Source: DAOWGG01 sp965369815
GTDB taxonomy: Bacteria; Patescibacteriota; Gracilibacteria; UM-FILTER-43-11
Direction: 5' to 3'
Length of the DNA stretch: 12,174 nucleotides
Assembly (NCBI GenBank): GCA_965369815.1
Contig: CBDUQS010000038.1
Span: forward strand, 1 to 12,174
Numbering within the stretch: position 1 is the stretch's first letter; every line of letters begins with the position of its first letter. The notes below the pieces were generated by a model. The model was not told where the DNA came from and searched no databases. It saw only the letters and a list, made by a program, of their open reading frames with translations. Both the position numbers and the translations under genes were made by a program. Positions 5,947-11,574 of the stretch are shown piece by piece.

Positions 5947-6587
5947 TTTCCCATCTCCATATCCCACAGAATCTTCTGATTCCGATAGACCACTACGCAA
6001 AGGGCAATGAAAGCCACCACGAGTAAGTGGGGGAGGAATTGGGATAGAAAGACTTTTCCAAAAATAATCATCATGGTGTTTACGGCGATGAATCCAATCC
6101 TTCCTTCCGTGGGGCCGAATCCGAAATAGCTTATTTCGAAGTTGTTGGTGGCGGCGAAGTGAATGAATGAGTTCACCATGAATCCTCCGTAAATCATCAT
6201 TAAGAAGAATAGAATTCCAAATTTATCGGGAATGAAGAACGAGTAACTGATGAGCAGACAGCTCATAAAAATATAGTCCAAAAAATGATCGGCGTAGTAG
6301 CCCCATTTAATAAGCCCTGTGTTTCGGTGACGTCCTACCGCTCCGTCGAATAGGTCGGTGATGTATTGCAATACAATCATTCCTGAGATTCCCCATAGCC
6401 AATGGATGTTGAATTGAGCTAGGTATCCAAAAACCAACACTCCAATCGACCAAATTCCTGTCATGTAGGTTAGCGTCCAGGTCTCAATTCTTTTGGGGAT
6501 TCGAGGGGTTCCCCATTTCACTATTTTTTGTTCCAAGCTGTGAAGAATGGAATGACCTACTTTTTTGTCGCCGGCAAAATTATTCAT
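5940..6587 (-). CDS. CDP-alcohol phosphatidyltransferase family membrane protein
   Basis: This is an integral membrane enzyme class that moves a phosphatidyl or related group from a CDP-alcohol to an alcohol acceptor, as in phosphatidylglycerophosphate or phosphatidylinositol-phosphate synthesis. The 215-residue protein carries the signature: Asp78, Asp81-Gly82, Gly85-Arg86, Gly96, Asp100 and Asp104, with family spacing D-x2-DG-x2-GR-x9-G-x3-D-x3-D. The one deviation is Gly85 where Ala is usual. About six hydrophobic segments surround it (for example TGIWSIGVLVFGYLAQF and LLVVAFIALCVVVY). Substrate cannot be assigned. It is the second gene of a minus-strand pair; its ATG directly abuts four heptamers that fill the gap after the HAD gene. 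Its TAG lies in an 11-bp repeat. Confidence 0.85.
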   Translation of the reverse strand: MNNFAGDKKVGHSILHSLEQKIVKWGTPRIPKRIETWTLTYMTGIWSIGVLVFGYLAQFNIHWLWGISGMIVLQYITDLFDGAVGRHRNTGLIKWGYYADHFLDYIFMSCLLISYSFFIPDKFGILFFLMMIYGGFMVNSFIHFAATNNFEISYFGFGPTEGRIGFIAVNTMMIIFGKVFLSQFLPHLLVVAFIALCVVVYRNQKILWDMEMGNK

Positions 6588-6615
6588 GGATTAAGGATTC
6601 AGGATTAAGGATTAA
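6588..6615 (-). repeat. Four tandem heptamers filling the gap between two minus-strand genes
   Basis: On the minus strand the unit is TTAATCC, repeated four times with one variant (TGAATCC at 6601-6595). The first copy contains the TAA of the HAD gene (6614-6612) and the last ends immediately before the ATG of the phosphatidyltransferase (6587-6585). Because 7 is not a multiple of 3, the array places stop codons in more than one frame. Confidence 0.85.
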
Positions 6616-7268
6616 GCTTTTAAAAAATTTAAAATTTGCTGAATACTTTTTTCATCGTATCCGTGGATCTCTATATCAGCTTTCGATAGATCTTGTGATT
6701 GATTGAAGCCATTTCGGAATCCCATGCAGAACATATTGGCGCCTTTGGCGGAGAGGACTCCATTTTTTGAGTCTTCGATGACGCCGCAATCGGTTGGCGC
6801 TACTCCTAAGATTTTGGCGGTGTGAATATAAATGTCTGGAGCTGGCTTGCCTTCTCCTTCAATTTCTTCGGCACTTACAATAACGGAGAATGCTTGATCT
6901 AAATCAAATCGCTTTATTGCGATATCAATCCATTCTCGAATTGATGATGAGGCTAGCCCTAGTGGCACCCCCATTGCTTTTAGTTCTTTAATAAGATCAG
7001 AAAACCCTGGTATTAAATTACATTTTTCTTGGTAAATTCGATCGGCGATTCTTTTTACCTCTTCCAAAAAAGATTCTTGGGGCATCTCCAAATTATATTC
7101 TTTCTTTAATTTTTTATACGTGTCGTGAATATTGAGGCCAATAATATTTTGTAAATCATCATGAGTCCATCCAGGAATCGCTTGTTCCAAAAATTTCTCT
7201 TCATCGTAATTCCAATGATATTCACTGTCGATGATGACGCCGTCCATGTCGAAAATTAAAGCTTTCAT
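6612..7268 (-). CDS. HAD-superfamily phosphatase/phosphomutase (beta-phosphoglucomutase-like)
   Basis: This is a cytosolic hydrolase acting on a small phosphorylated metabolite, 218 residues, the usual length for HAD subfamily IA. Motif I is DMDGVIIDSE (7-16), with nucleophile Asp7 and acid/base Asp9. A helical cap follows (about 17-85). Motif II is in ASSS (106-109), motif III Lys141 in GKPAPDIY, and motif IV Glu165-Asp166 in VIEDSKNGV. The sequence resembles beta-phosphoglucomutase/YniC-type sugar-phosphate phosphatases; substrate is not deducible. It has its own minus-strand promoter candidate and is followed after 24 nt by the phosphatidyltransferase, so the two are probably one operon. 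Action on a phospholipid headgroup precursor is inference from adjacency. There is no Shine-Dalgarno. Confidence 0.88.
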   Translation of the reverse strand: MKALIFDMDGVIIDSEYHWNYDEEKFLEQAIPGWTHDDLQNIIGLNIHDTYKKLKKEYNLEMPQESFLEEVKRIADRIYQEKCNLIPGFSDLIKELKAMGVPLGLASSSIREWIDIAIKRFDLDQAFSVIVSAEEIEGEGKPAPDIYIHTAKILGVAPTDCGVIEDSKNGVLSAKGANMFCMGFRNGFNQSQDLSKADIEIHGYDEKSIQQILNFLKA

Positions 7269-7306
7269 TTTTGTTTATTTAACTGATTTTCTTTGTCCAC
7301 TATATC

Positions 7307-7334
7307 ACTATACAAGGACACAGGAAACAGACAA
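7307..7334 (-). promoter_or_regulatory. Promoter candidate for the HAD-phosphatidyltransferase operon
   Basis: On the minus strand TTGTCT (7334-7329), a 16-nt spacer and TATAGT (7312-7307) precede the HAD start by about 38 nt. The -10 matches consensus at five of six positions, the -35 at four. Confidence 0.5.
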
Positions 7335-7462
7335 CTTAATGAGTGGCTTCCCTGTGCTGATTCAATAGGGAAACAGGGTGTAGGGAACCGTCGAACTTCA
7401 GCTGTGTTCAGTGTTCTGTTTTTTGCTTTCTAAATAAAATCGACATTTTGTCTAAAAAAACC
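7335..7462. other. Non-coding stretch between divergent promoters, with a hairpin
   Basis: No convincing ORF or recognisable RNA gene lies here. TTCCCT (7348-7353) can pair with AGGGAA (7367-7372), or CCCTGT (7350-7355) with ACAGGG (7373-7378), giving alternative hairpins. A run of six T lies near 7422-7428. A small RNA or the end of a lost gene is possible but not demonstrable. Confidence 0.35.
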
Positions 7463-7490
7463 TTGACTTTAACTTGTAGGTCGGTAAAAT
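7463..7490 (+). promoter_or_regulatory. Promoter of the rplC-onward S10 operon
   Basis: TTGACT (7463-7468), a 16-nt spacer and TAAAAT (7485-7490) each match consensus at five of six positions. The start would be near 7497, giving a leader of about 74 nt before rplC. Confidence 0.65.
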
Positions 7491-7496
7491 ATCGGA

Positions 7497-7570
7497 GCGT
7501 TCAGAAAAAAACGCCTTACGTTATCAGAGAGGTCTAGGTATATCCAACCGCCTCCTTAACCACTAAAAAT
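7497..7570 (+). promoter_or_regulatory. Leader of the rplC operon with an anti-SD-like segment
   Basis: A short stem GCGTT (7497-7501)/AACGC (7510-7514) opens the leader. AGAGAGG at about 7526-7532 is Shine-Dalgarno-like but lies some 40 nt from the ATG. CCTCCTTA at 7551-7558 is identical to the anti-Shine-Dalgarno end of typical 16S rRNA and can pair with the GAGG. In E. coli, L4 represses the S10 operon through a leader before rpsJ; whether this leader has such a role is unknown. Confidence 0.35.
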
Positions 7571-8149
7571 ATGCCAGGAATTATAGGCAAAAAATTAGGT
7601 ATGAGTCAGGTGATTCAAGACGATGGTCGTGTGATCCCAGTTACTTTCATTCAGTGTCAGCCCAATGTGGTTGTCCAAGTAAAAACCGAAAGTACTGATG
7701 GATATCCGGCGATAGTCCTGGGATTCGATGCGTACAAAAATCCTTCTAAAAACAAATCGTTTAAGGCGATTAAGGAATTCCGTGTTGAGAACCCTGAGGA
7801 GTACAAAAAAGGTCAAACTGTTGATCTTACTCAATTAAAAGAAATTGAAACAGTCAGTATCACTTCTGTTTCAAAAGGTAGAGGATTCCAGGGTGTTATC
7901 AAGCGTCACGGGTTCTCTCGTGGTCCCGAGACTCATGGGTCTCATCACCATCGTGAACCTGGATCTATCGGAACTTGTGCCAAGCCAGGTCGTGTACTCA
8001 AGGGTAAAAAGATGCCAGGTCATATGGGAGTACAAAATTTCACTTTAAGAAATCGTCCTGTTATTAAATTGGTACCAGAAAAGGATTTGCTCGCTATTAA
8101 AGGGCCGGTTCCAGGATCCAATAGTACCTACGTTTATATTAAATATTAA
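7571..8149 (+). CDS. rplC: Large ribosomal subunit protein L3
   Basis: L3 nucleates 50S assembly and reaches toward the peptidyl-transferase centre. At 192 residues it is slightly short for bacterial L3. It begins MPGIIGKKLGMSQVIQDDGRV; the central extension is RGFQGVIKRHGFSRG, THGSHHHREPGSIG and KPGRVLKGKKMPGHMG, and it ends TYVYIKY. It is the first gene of the operon here because rpsJ has been separated. In E. coli the loop reads GQNQTPGK with a methylated Gln150; here it is GTCAKPGR, so that modification site is not conserved. No Shine-Dalgarno precedes the ATG; instead an anti-SD-like CCTCCTT lies 14 nt upstream. It ends with TAA. Confidence 0.97.
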   Translation: MPGIIGKKLGMSQVIQDDGRVIPVTFIQCQPNVVVQVKTESTDGYPAIVLGFDAYKNPSKNKSFKAIKEFRVENPEEYKKGQTVDLTQLKEIETVSITSVSKGRGFQGVIKRHGFSRGPETHGSHHHREPGSIGTCAKPGRVLKGKKMPGHMGVQNFTLRNRPVIKLVPEKDLLAIKGPVPGSNSTYVYIKY

Positions 8150-8156
8150 ATTTAAA

Positions 8157-8203
8157 GTCTCAAGTGCGAGTGCGAGTCTCAAGATAGACCCTTTCACACT
8201 TGA
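8157..8203 (+). repeat. Short direct and inverted repeats between rplC and rplD
   Basis: GTCTCAAG occurs at 8157-8164 and 8176-8183, with GTGCGA twice between them, a symmetric tandem layout. TCAAGTG (8160-8166) can pair with CACTTGA (8197-8203). No T-run follows, so this is not an obvious terminator. Confidence 0.6.
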
Positions 8204-8229
8204 AACCTAAGATTCATACTAAAAGAATT

Positions 8230-8856
8230 ATGAAATTAGATCTCTATCAACAATCTGGGGAAAAGAAAGGAACTGTTAATGCAAACGATTTAATGTTTGC
8301 AGCTCCTGTGAATGATGAACTTATGCGTTTGGCTGTTATTCGTCAGTTGAGCAATGGTCGTCAGGCAACTGCTCATACTAAATTACGTGGTGAGGTTCGT
8401 GGAGGAGGTAAAAAACCATGGCGTCAAAAGGGTACAGGTCGTGCTCGTTTTGGTTCTACTCGTAATCCTATCTGGAGAGGGGGTGGTATTGCTTTCGGTC
8501 CACGAAATACTCGTAATTTTGAAAAGCAAATGCCTAAGAAGGCTCGACGAAGTGCTTTGTTTTCTGGGCTTTCTCAAAAAGCATCTGAAAAAGCGGTTTT
8601 CGCACTTGATAAATTCGAATTGGATGCTCCAAAAACGAAGTTATTCACTGCTTTCCTTGAAAAGCTTCCTGTTGAACGATCACTGTTGATTGTTATTGCT
8701 GAGAAGGATGTGAATTTTGAAAAATCAGTTAGCAATCTACCAAATGTAAAAGTTATTTTGGTTGATTATCTTAATCTTCATGACTTATTCAAATACGAAA
8801 AAGTAATGTTTATGGAGTCTGCCTTAAAAAAGGCTGAAGAGCTTTTCCTTAAATAA
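8230..8856 (+). CDS. rplD: Large ribosomal subunit protein L4
   Basis: L4 is a 50S assembly protein whose long loop lines the exit-tunnel constriction; in gamma-proteobacteria it also represses the S10 operon. From ATG 8230 it has 208 residues, the family length. The loop region carries KLRGEVRGGGKKPWRQKGTG, then RARFGSTRNPIWRGGG and AFGPRNTRNF, all family hallmarks. The C-terminal domain ends ESALKKAEELFLK. An upstream TTG at 8200 is in frame, but its 10 extra residues are not L4-like and arise from the repeat region. There is no Shine-Dalgarno. It stops 5 nt before rplW. Confidence 0.97.
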   Translation: MKLDLYQQSGEKKGTVNANDLMFAAPVNDELMRLAVIRQLSNGRQATAHTKLRGEVRGGGKKPWRQKGTGRARFGSTRNPIWRGGGIAFGPRNTRNFEKQMPKKARRSALFSGLSQKASEKAVFALDKFELDAPKTKLFTAFLEKLPVERSLLIVIAEKDVNFEKSVSNLPNVKVILVDYLNLHDLFKYEKVMFMESALKKAEELFLK

Positions 8857-8861
8857 TTATT

Positions 8862-9158
8862 ATGGATTTATCCAATGTTTTATTATCACCGGTGGTTACC
8901 GAAAAGAGTTCTACTGCTCAAACCGGTCGTAAATATACTTTCTTGGTTCACTTGAACACCAATAAAGTTGAGGTTCAGAAAGCAGTTGAAAGTGCTTACG
9001 GAGTGAAAGTTCAACAAGTTAATATTATTCCAGTTCTTAAAAAAGTTCGTTTAGTAGGCCGGGGTCGCGCTATTACCAAACGATCCACTGGAAAAAAAGC
9101 TATTGTTACATTGGCCCCTAAAAACAATATCGACTTTAATAAGATTAAAACGAGTTAA
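8862..9158 (+). CDS. rplW: Large ribosomal subunit protein L23
   Basis: L23 sits at the tunnel exit, the docking site for trigger factor and SRP. The 98-residue length is typical. Recognisable parts are LLSPVVTEKSS near the start, KYTFLVHLNTNKVEVQKAVESAYGVKVQQVN in pieces through the middle, and the basic loop GRGRAITKRSTGKKAIVTL. It starts 5 nt after the rplD stop, and its TAA shares one base with the ATG of rplB (TAATG), so translational coupling is likely. No Shine-Dalgarno is present. Confidence 0.96.
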   Translation: MDLSNVLLSPVVTEKSSTAQTGRKYTFLVHLNTNKVEVQKAVESAYGVKVQQVNIIPVLKKVRLVGRGRAITKRSTGKKAIVTLAPKNNIDFNKIKTS

Positions 9159-9991
9159 TGCCTGTAAAAAAATATAAGCCAACAACACCGGGACGTCGAA
9201 ATATGAGCGTAAATTCTTTTGAAGAGTTGACGACCAACAAGCCTCACAAAAGCTTGCTTGCAAAGCGACATCAAAAGTCAGGTCGAAATAACCAGGGTCG
9301 TATTACCGTACGACATCGTGGAGGGGGTGCCAAACGGCATTACCGTATTATCGACAACAAGCGCTATGAAAAATTGAATGTTCCAGCACGTGTTGCCAGT
9401 ATTGAATACGATCCAAACCGTACTGCGTTCATCGCTTTATTGGTTTATGCAGATGGAGATAAGCGTTACATTATTGCTCCTCACACCCTTCAGGTGGATG
9501 ATCATATTATTTGTAGCGAAAAGGCAAAGATCAAACCTGGGAATTGTATGCAGCTTCGCAGTATTCCTGTTGGTTTCAATCTTTACGATCTTGAATTACA
9601 CCCTTCTAAAGGAGCCCAGGCGATTCGTTCTGCGGGAGCTTCTGGGAAGTTGATGTCTTTGGATAGTGAGATGGCTCAGGTGATGATGCCTTCTGGAGAG
9701 GTTCGTTTTGTTTCTAAAGATTGTTACGCAACCGTTGGAATCGTGAGCAACTTAGATCACAGTAATGTTGTTATTGGAAAAGCAGGACGTAAACGTCATA
9801 TGGGTCGCCGTCCTCAGGTTCTTGGTAAATCGATGAATGCAGCGGATCATCCTCATGGAGGAGGTGAAGGTCATACAGCGATTGGTCCTAAGCAGCCAAA
9901 AACTCCTTGGGGTAAACCAGCATTGGGTGTTAAAACTCGTCGTGCTAAAAAGTCCACCAATTATCTTATTGTTAAAAAGCGGAAGAAATAG
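9158..9991 (+). CDS. rplB: Large ribosomal subunit protein L2
   Basis: L2 is a core 50S protein needed for subunit association and peptidyl-transferase assembly. It has 277 residues, family length. The N-terminal part has YKPTTPGRRNMSV and the OB-fold segment GRITVRHRGGGAKRHYR. The C-terminal part has GKAGRKRHMGRRP and SMNAADHPHGGGEGH (226-239), where His231 corresponds to the essential His229 of the E. coli protein. It ends in basic KSTNYLIVKKRKK. The start overlaps the rplW stop by one base. Its TAG is followed after 3 nt by tandem 11-bp repeats. Confidence 0.98.
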   Translation: MPVKKYKPTTPGRRNMSVNSFEELTTNKPHKSLLAKRHQKSGRNNQGRITVRHRGGGAKRHYRIIDNKRYEKLNVPARVASIEYDPNRTAFIALLVYADGDKRYIIAPHTLQVDDHIICSEKAKIKPGNCMQLRSIPVGFNLYDLELHPSKGAQAIRSAGASGKLMSLDSEMAQVMMPSGEVRFVSKDCYATVGIVSNLDHSNVVIGKAGRKRHMGRRPQVLGKSMNAADHPHGGGEGHTAIGPKQPKTPWGKPALGVKTRRAKKSTNYLIVKKRKK

Positions 9992-9994
9992 ATC

Positions 9995-10027
9995 CAAATA
10001 GCTTTCAAATAGCTTTCAGATTGCTGT
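9995..10027 (+). repeat. Three tandem 11-bp repeats between rplB and rpsS
   Basis: The units are CAAATAGCTTT (9995-10005), CAAATAGCTTT (10006-10016) and CAGATTGCTGT (10017-10027). A 20-bp stretch, 10006-10025, is identical to 5826-5845 at the convergent gene pair 4.2 kb away, so this is a dispersed family. It fills nearly half of the 72-nt rplB-rpsS gap. Confidence 0.85.
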
Positions 10028-10063
10028 TTGAATACCACCTGTTATCAATTTTATTTTTATATC

Positions 10064-10333
10064 ATGAGTCGAAGTCTTAAAAAAGGAATTTACATCGCGC
10101 CTAGCCTTATCAAGAAAGTTCAAGCAATGGAGGCAACTGGTCAAAAAAAAGTCATTCGTACTTGGGCTCGAAATAGCGCTATCTCTCCCGAGTTCGTTGG
10201 ACACACATTTGGTGTTCATAACGGAAAGACTCACATTTCAGTTTTTGTATCTGAAAATATGGTTGGACACAAATTGGGTGAATTTTCCCCAACACGTAAG
10301 TTCAAAAGTCATGGAGGTAAAATGGCTAAATAG
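10064..10333 (+). CDS. rpsS: Small ribosomal subunit protein S19
   Basis: S19 is a 30S head protein that contacts S13 and the A-site tRNA region. From ATG 10064 it has 89 residues, the family length, starting MSRSLKKGIYIAPSL. VIRTWARNSAISPEFVGHTF, HNGKTHISVFVSENMVGHKL and GEFSPTRKFKSHGGK are diagnostic. An in-frame TTG at 10028 would add 12 residues unlike S19 and is rejected. No Shine-Dalgarno is seen. The stop is TAG, in the octamer AATAGCTT shared with three other stops in the window. Confidence 0.97.
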   Translation: MSRSLKKGIYIAPSLIKKVQAMEATGQKKVIRTWARNSAISPEFVGHTFGVHNGKTHISVFVSENMVGHKLGEFSPTRKFKSHGGKMAK

Positions 10334-10341
10334 CTTAATTA

Positions 10342-10376
10342 AGTTAAGAGTTAATAGTTAAAAGTTAATAGTTAAT
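10342..10376 (+). repeat. Five tandem heptamers directly upstream of rplV
   Basis: The unit AGTTAAN is repeated five times without interruption (N = G, T, A, T, T), ending 2 nt before the rplV ATG. Every unit contains TAA, and the 7-bp period places it in all three frames. The array replaces the region where a Shine-Dalgarno would sit. Confidence 0.9.
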
Positions 10377-10378
10377 AC

Positions 10379-10852
10379 ATGAAAGCAATACTCAGACAAA
10401 CTCGGATCTCTCCTAAAAAAGCCAACTTGGTGGCAGGGACCGTTCGTGGAAAAAAAGTAAGTGAAGCTTTAGCTCTTCTAAAGTTTATGCCAAAGAAAGG
10501 AGCGAAAATCATTTACAAAGTTGTTCAATCTGCTGCTTCGAACGCTAAGAACAATTTTAAACAACCGATGGATGAGCTTGTAGTGACTAAAATTTTAGTC
10601 ACCAAAGGAACCACTTATAAGCGTTCTCTTCCTATCTCTCGTGGTCGTATGCACCCTATTCTCAAACGAACTTCTCATATTACTGTTGAAGTTGGTATAC
10701 CTGAAGGAACTCCTGTTGCGAAAGAGGCTCCTGCTGTAAAAGAAGAAGTTAAGAAGGAAAAAGCGCCTGTGGCTAAATCACCGCAAAGCGGGACCTCGTC
10801 TGCGAGGAAAGAAGTTAAGAAAAAAGCCGCTCCTAAAAAAGAATCTAAATAA
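10379..10852 (+). CDS. rplV: Large ribosomal subunit protein L22 with a C-terminal extension
   Basis: L22 lines the polypeptide exit tunnel with its beta-hairpin. Residues 1-110 form the standard domain: RQTRISPKKANLVAG, VRGKKVSEALALLKFMPKK, SAASNAKNNF and the hairpin region SLPISRGRMHPILKRTSHITVEV. It lacks extra residues before the core. Residues 111-157 are a low-complexity Lys/Ala/Pro/Glu tail, not part of a minimal L22 though such tails occur in several lineages. Within the tail, residues 135-143 (PQSGTSSAR) come from a GC-rich 27-bp segment made of two hairpins (10781-10807), unlike the A-rich AAG/GAA codons around it. Five heptamers precede the start. It ends with TAA. Confidence 0.96.
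   Translation: MKAILRQTRISPKKANLVAGTVRGKKVSEALALLKFMPKKGAKIIYKVVQSAASNAKNNFKQPMDELVVTKILVTKGTTYKRSLPISRGRMHPILKRTSHITVEVGIPEGTPVAKEAPAVKEEVKKEKAPVAKSPQSGTSSARKEVKKKAAPKKESK
10781..10807. repeat. In-frame double-hairpin insert in the L22 tail
   Basis: There are two adjacent perfect hairpins: CCGC (10781-10784)/GCGG (10788-10791) with an AAA loop, and CCTCG (10794-10798)/CGAGG (10803-10807) with a TCTG loop. The length is 27 bp, exactly nine codons. The GC-rich composition contrasts with the flanking Lys/Glu codons. Confidence 0.75.
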
Positions 10853-10872
10853 TTTAACCTTAATACATTCGT

Positions 10873-11541
10873 ATGGGACAGAAAGTTAATCCAAAAAGTC
10901 TTCGCCTCGGCATTATCCAAACTTGGGATTCCAAATGGTTTGCTAACAAGCGAGATTTCGCAAAGTACCTTCATGCTGATCTAGAATTGAAAAAGGTGAT
11001 TCGTGAACGACTTAAAAATGCAGCGGTTACTCGAGTGGAAGTGGAGCGTTCTGCGAAAAAGGTTGCAGTGAATGTTTATGCAGCAAAGCCAGGTTTGATT
11101 ATCGGTCGTCAAGGAGTCCTTATCGAAGACTTAAAAGATTTTCTAAGAAAAAAATTCAATCAGAATATTGATATTAATATTCACGAGGTAACTGATCCTG
11201 ATCTTAGTGCTCAATTGATGGGTGAGATGATCGCTTCTCAGATTGAACGTCGAATTGCTTATCGTCGCGCGGTGAAGATGAGTATTCAGAAGTCTATTGA
11301 GGCAGGTGCAAAGGGAGTGAAGGTTCAGGTTGCTGGTCGTTTAAATGGAGTTGAAATTGCTCGACGTGAATATTTTAAAGAGGGTAATATCCCACTTCAT
11401 ACCTTACGTGCTGATATCGACTATGCTCGTATTACTGCCAACACTACTTATGGTGTTATCGGAATCAAGGTTTGGATTTACAAAGGAATGATATTTAAAA
11501 AGAAATTAGCTTCAGAAGAGGCTAAAAAGAAACAAGATTAA
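10873..11541 (+). CDS. rpsC: Small ribosomal subunit protein S3
   Basis: S3 is a 30S head protein at the mRNA entry tunnel with helicase-related function. It has 222 residues, family length. It starts MGQKVNPKSLRLGI. The type II KH domain shows the GxxG loop in PGLIIGRQG (Gly78-Gly81). The C-terminal domain contains AQLMGEMIASQIERRIAYRR, AGRLNGVEIARREYFKEG and PLHTLRADIDYA, ending in a Lys-rich tail. It lies 20 nt after rplV in the canonical order. There is no Shine-Dalgarno; the stop is TAA. Confidence 0.98.
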   Translation: MGQKVNPKSLRLGIIQTWDSKWFANKRDFAKYLHADLELKKVIRERLKNAAVTRVEVERSAKKVAVNVYAAKPGLIIGRQGVLIEDLKDFLRKKFNQNIDINIHEVTDPDLSAQLMGEMIASQIERRIAYRRAVKMSIQKSIEAGAKGVKVQVAGRLNGVEIARREYFKEGNIPLHTLRADIDYARITANTTYGVIGIKVWIYKGMIFKKKLASEEAKKKQD

Positions 11542-11574
11542 TTTAATATTTCAACAAGTTATTAACTTTCAATA

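Noticed and set aside
7335..7462. tRNA or known small RNA between the divergent promoters
   Set aside because: No cloverleaf, no TTCGANNC-type T-loop in the right context and no recognised RNA family; only weak hairpins are visible.
8200..8229. Upstream in-frame TTG for rplD
   Set aside because: It adds 10 residues from the repeat-bearing spacer; ATG 8230 gives the family length and N-terminus.
8354..8689. Out-of-frame 111-codon ORF inside rplD
   Set aside because: It lies fully within a certain gene, shows no protein-like features and has no initiation signal; the same holds for the other long overlapping ORFs, such as 2605-2886 minus, 9378-9653 plus and 9752-9997 minus.
10028..10063. Upstream in-frame TTG for rpsS
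   Set aside because: S19 begins MSRSLKKG in essentially all bacteria, matching ATG 10064.
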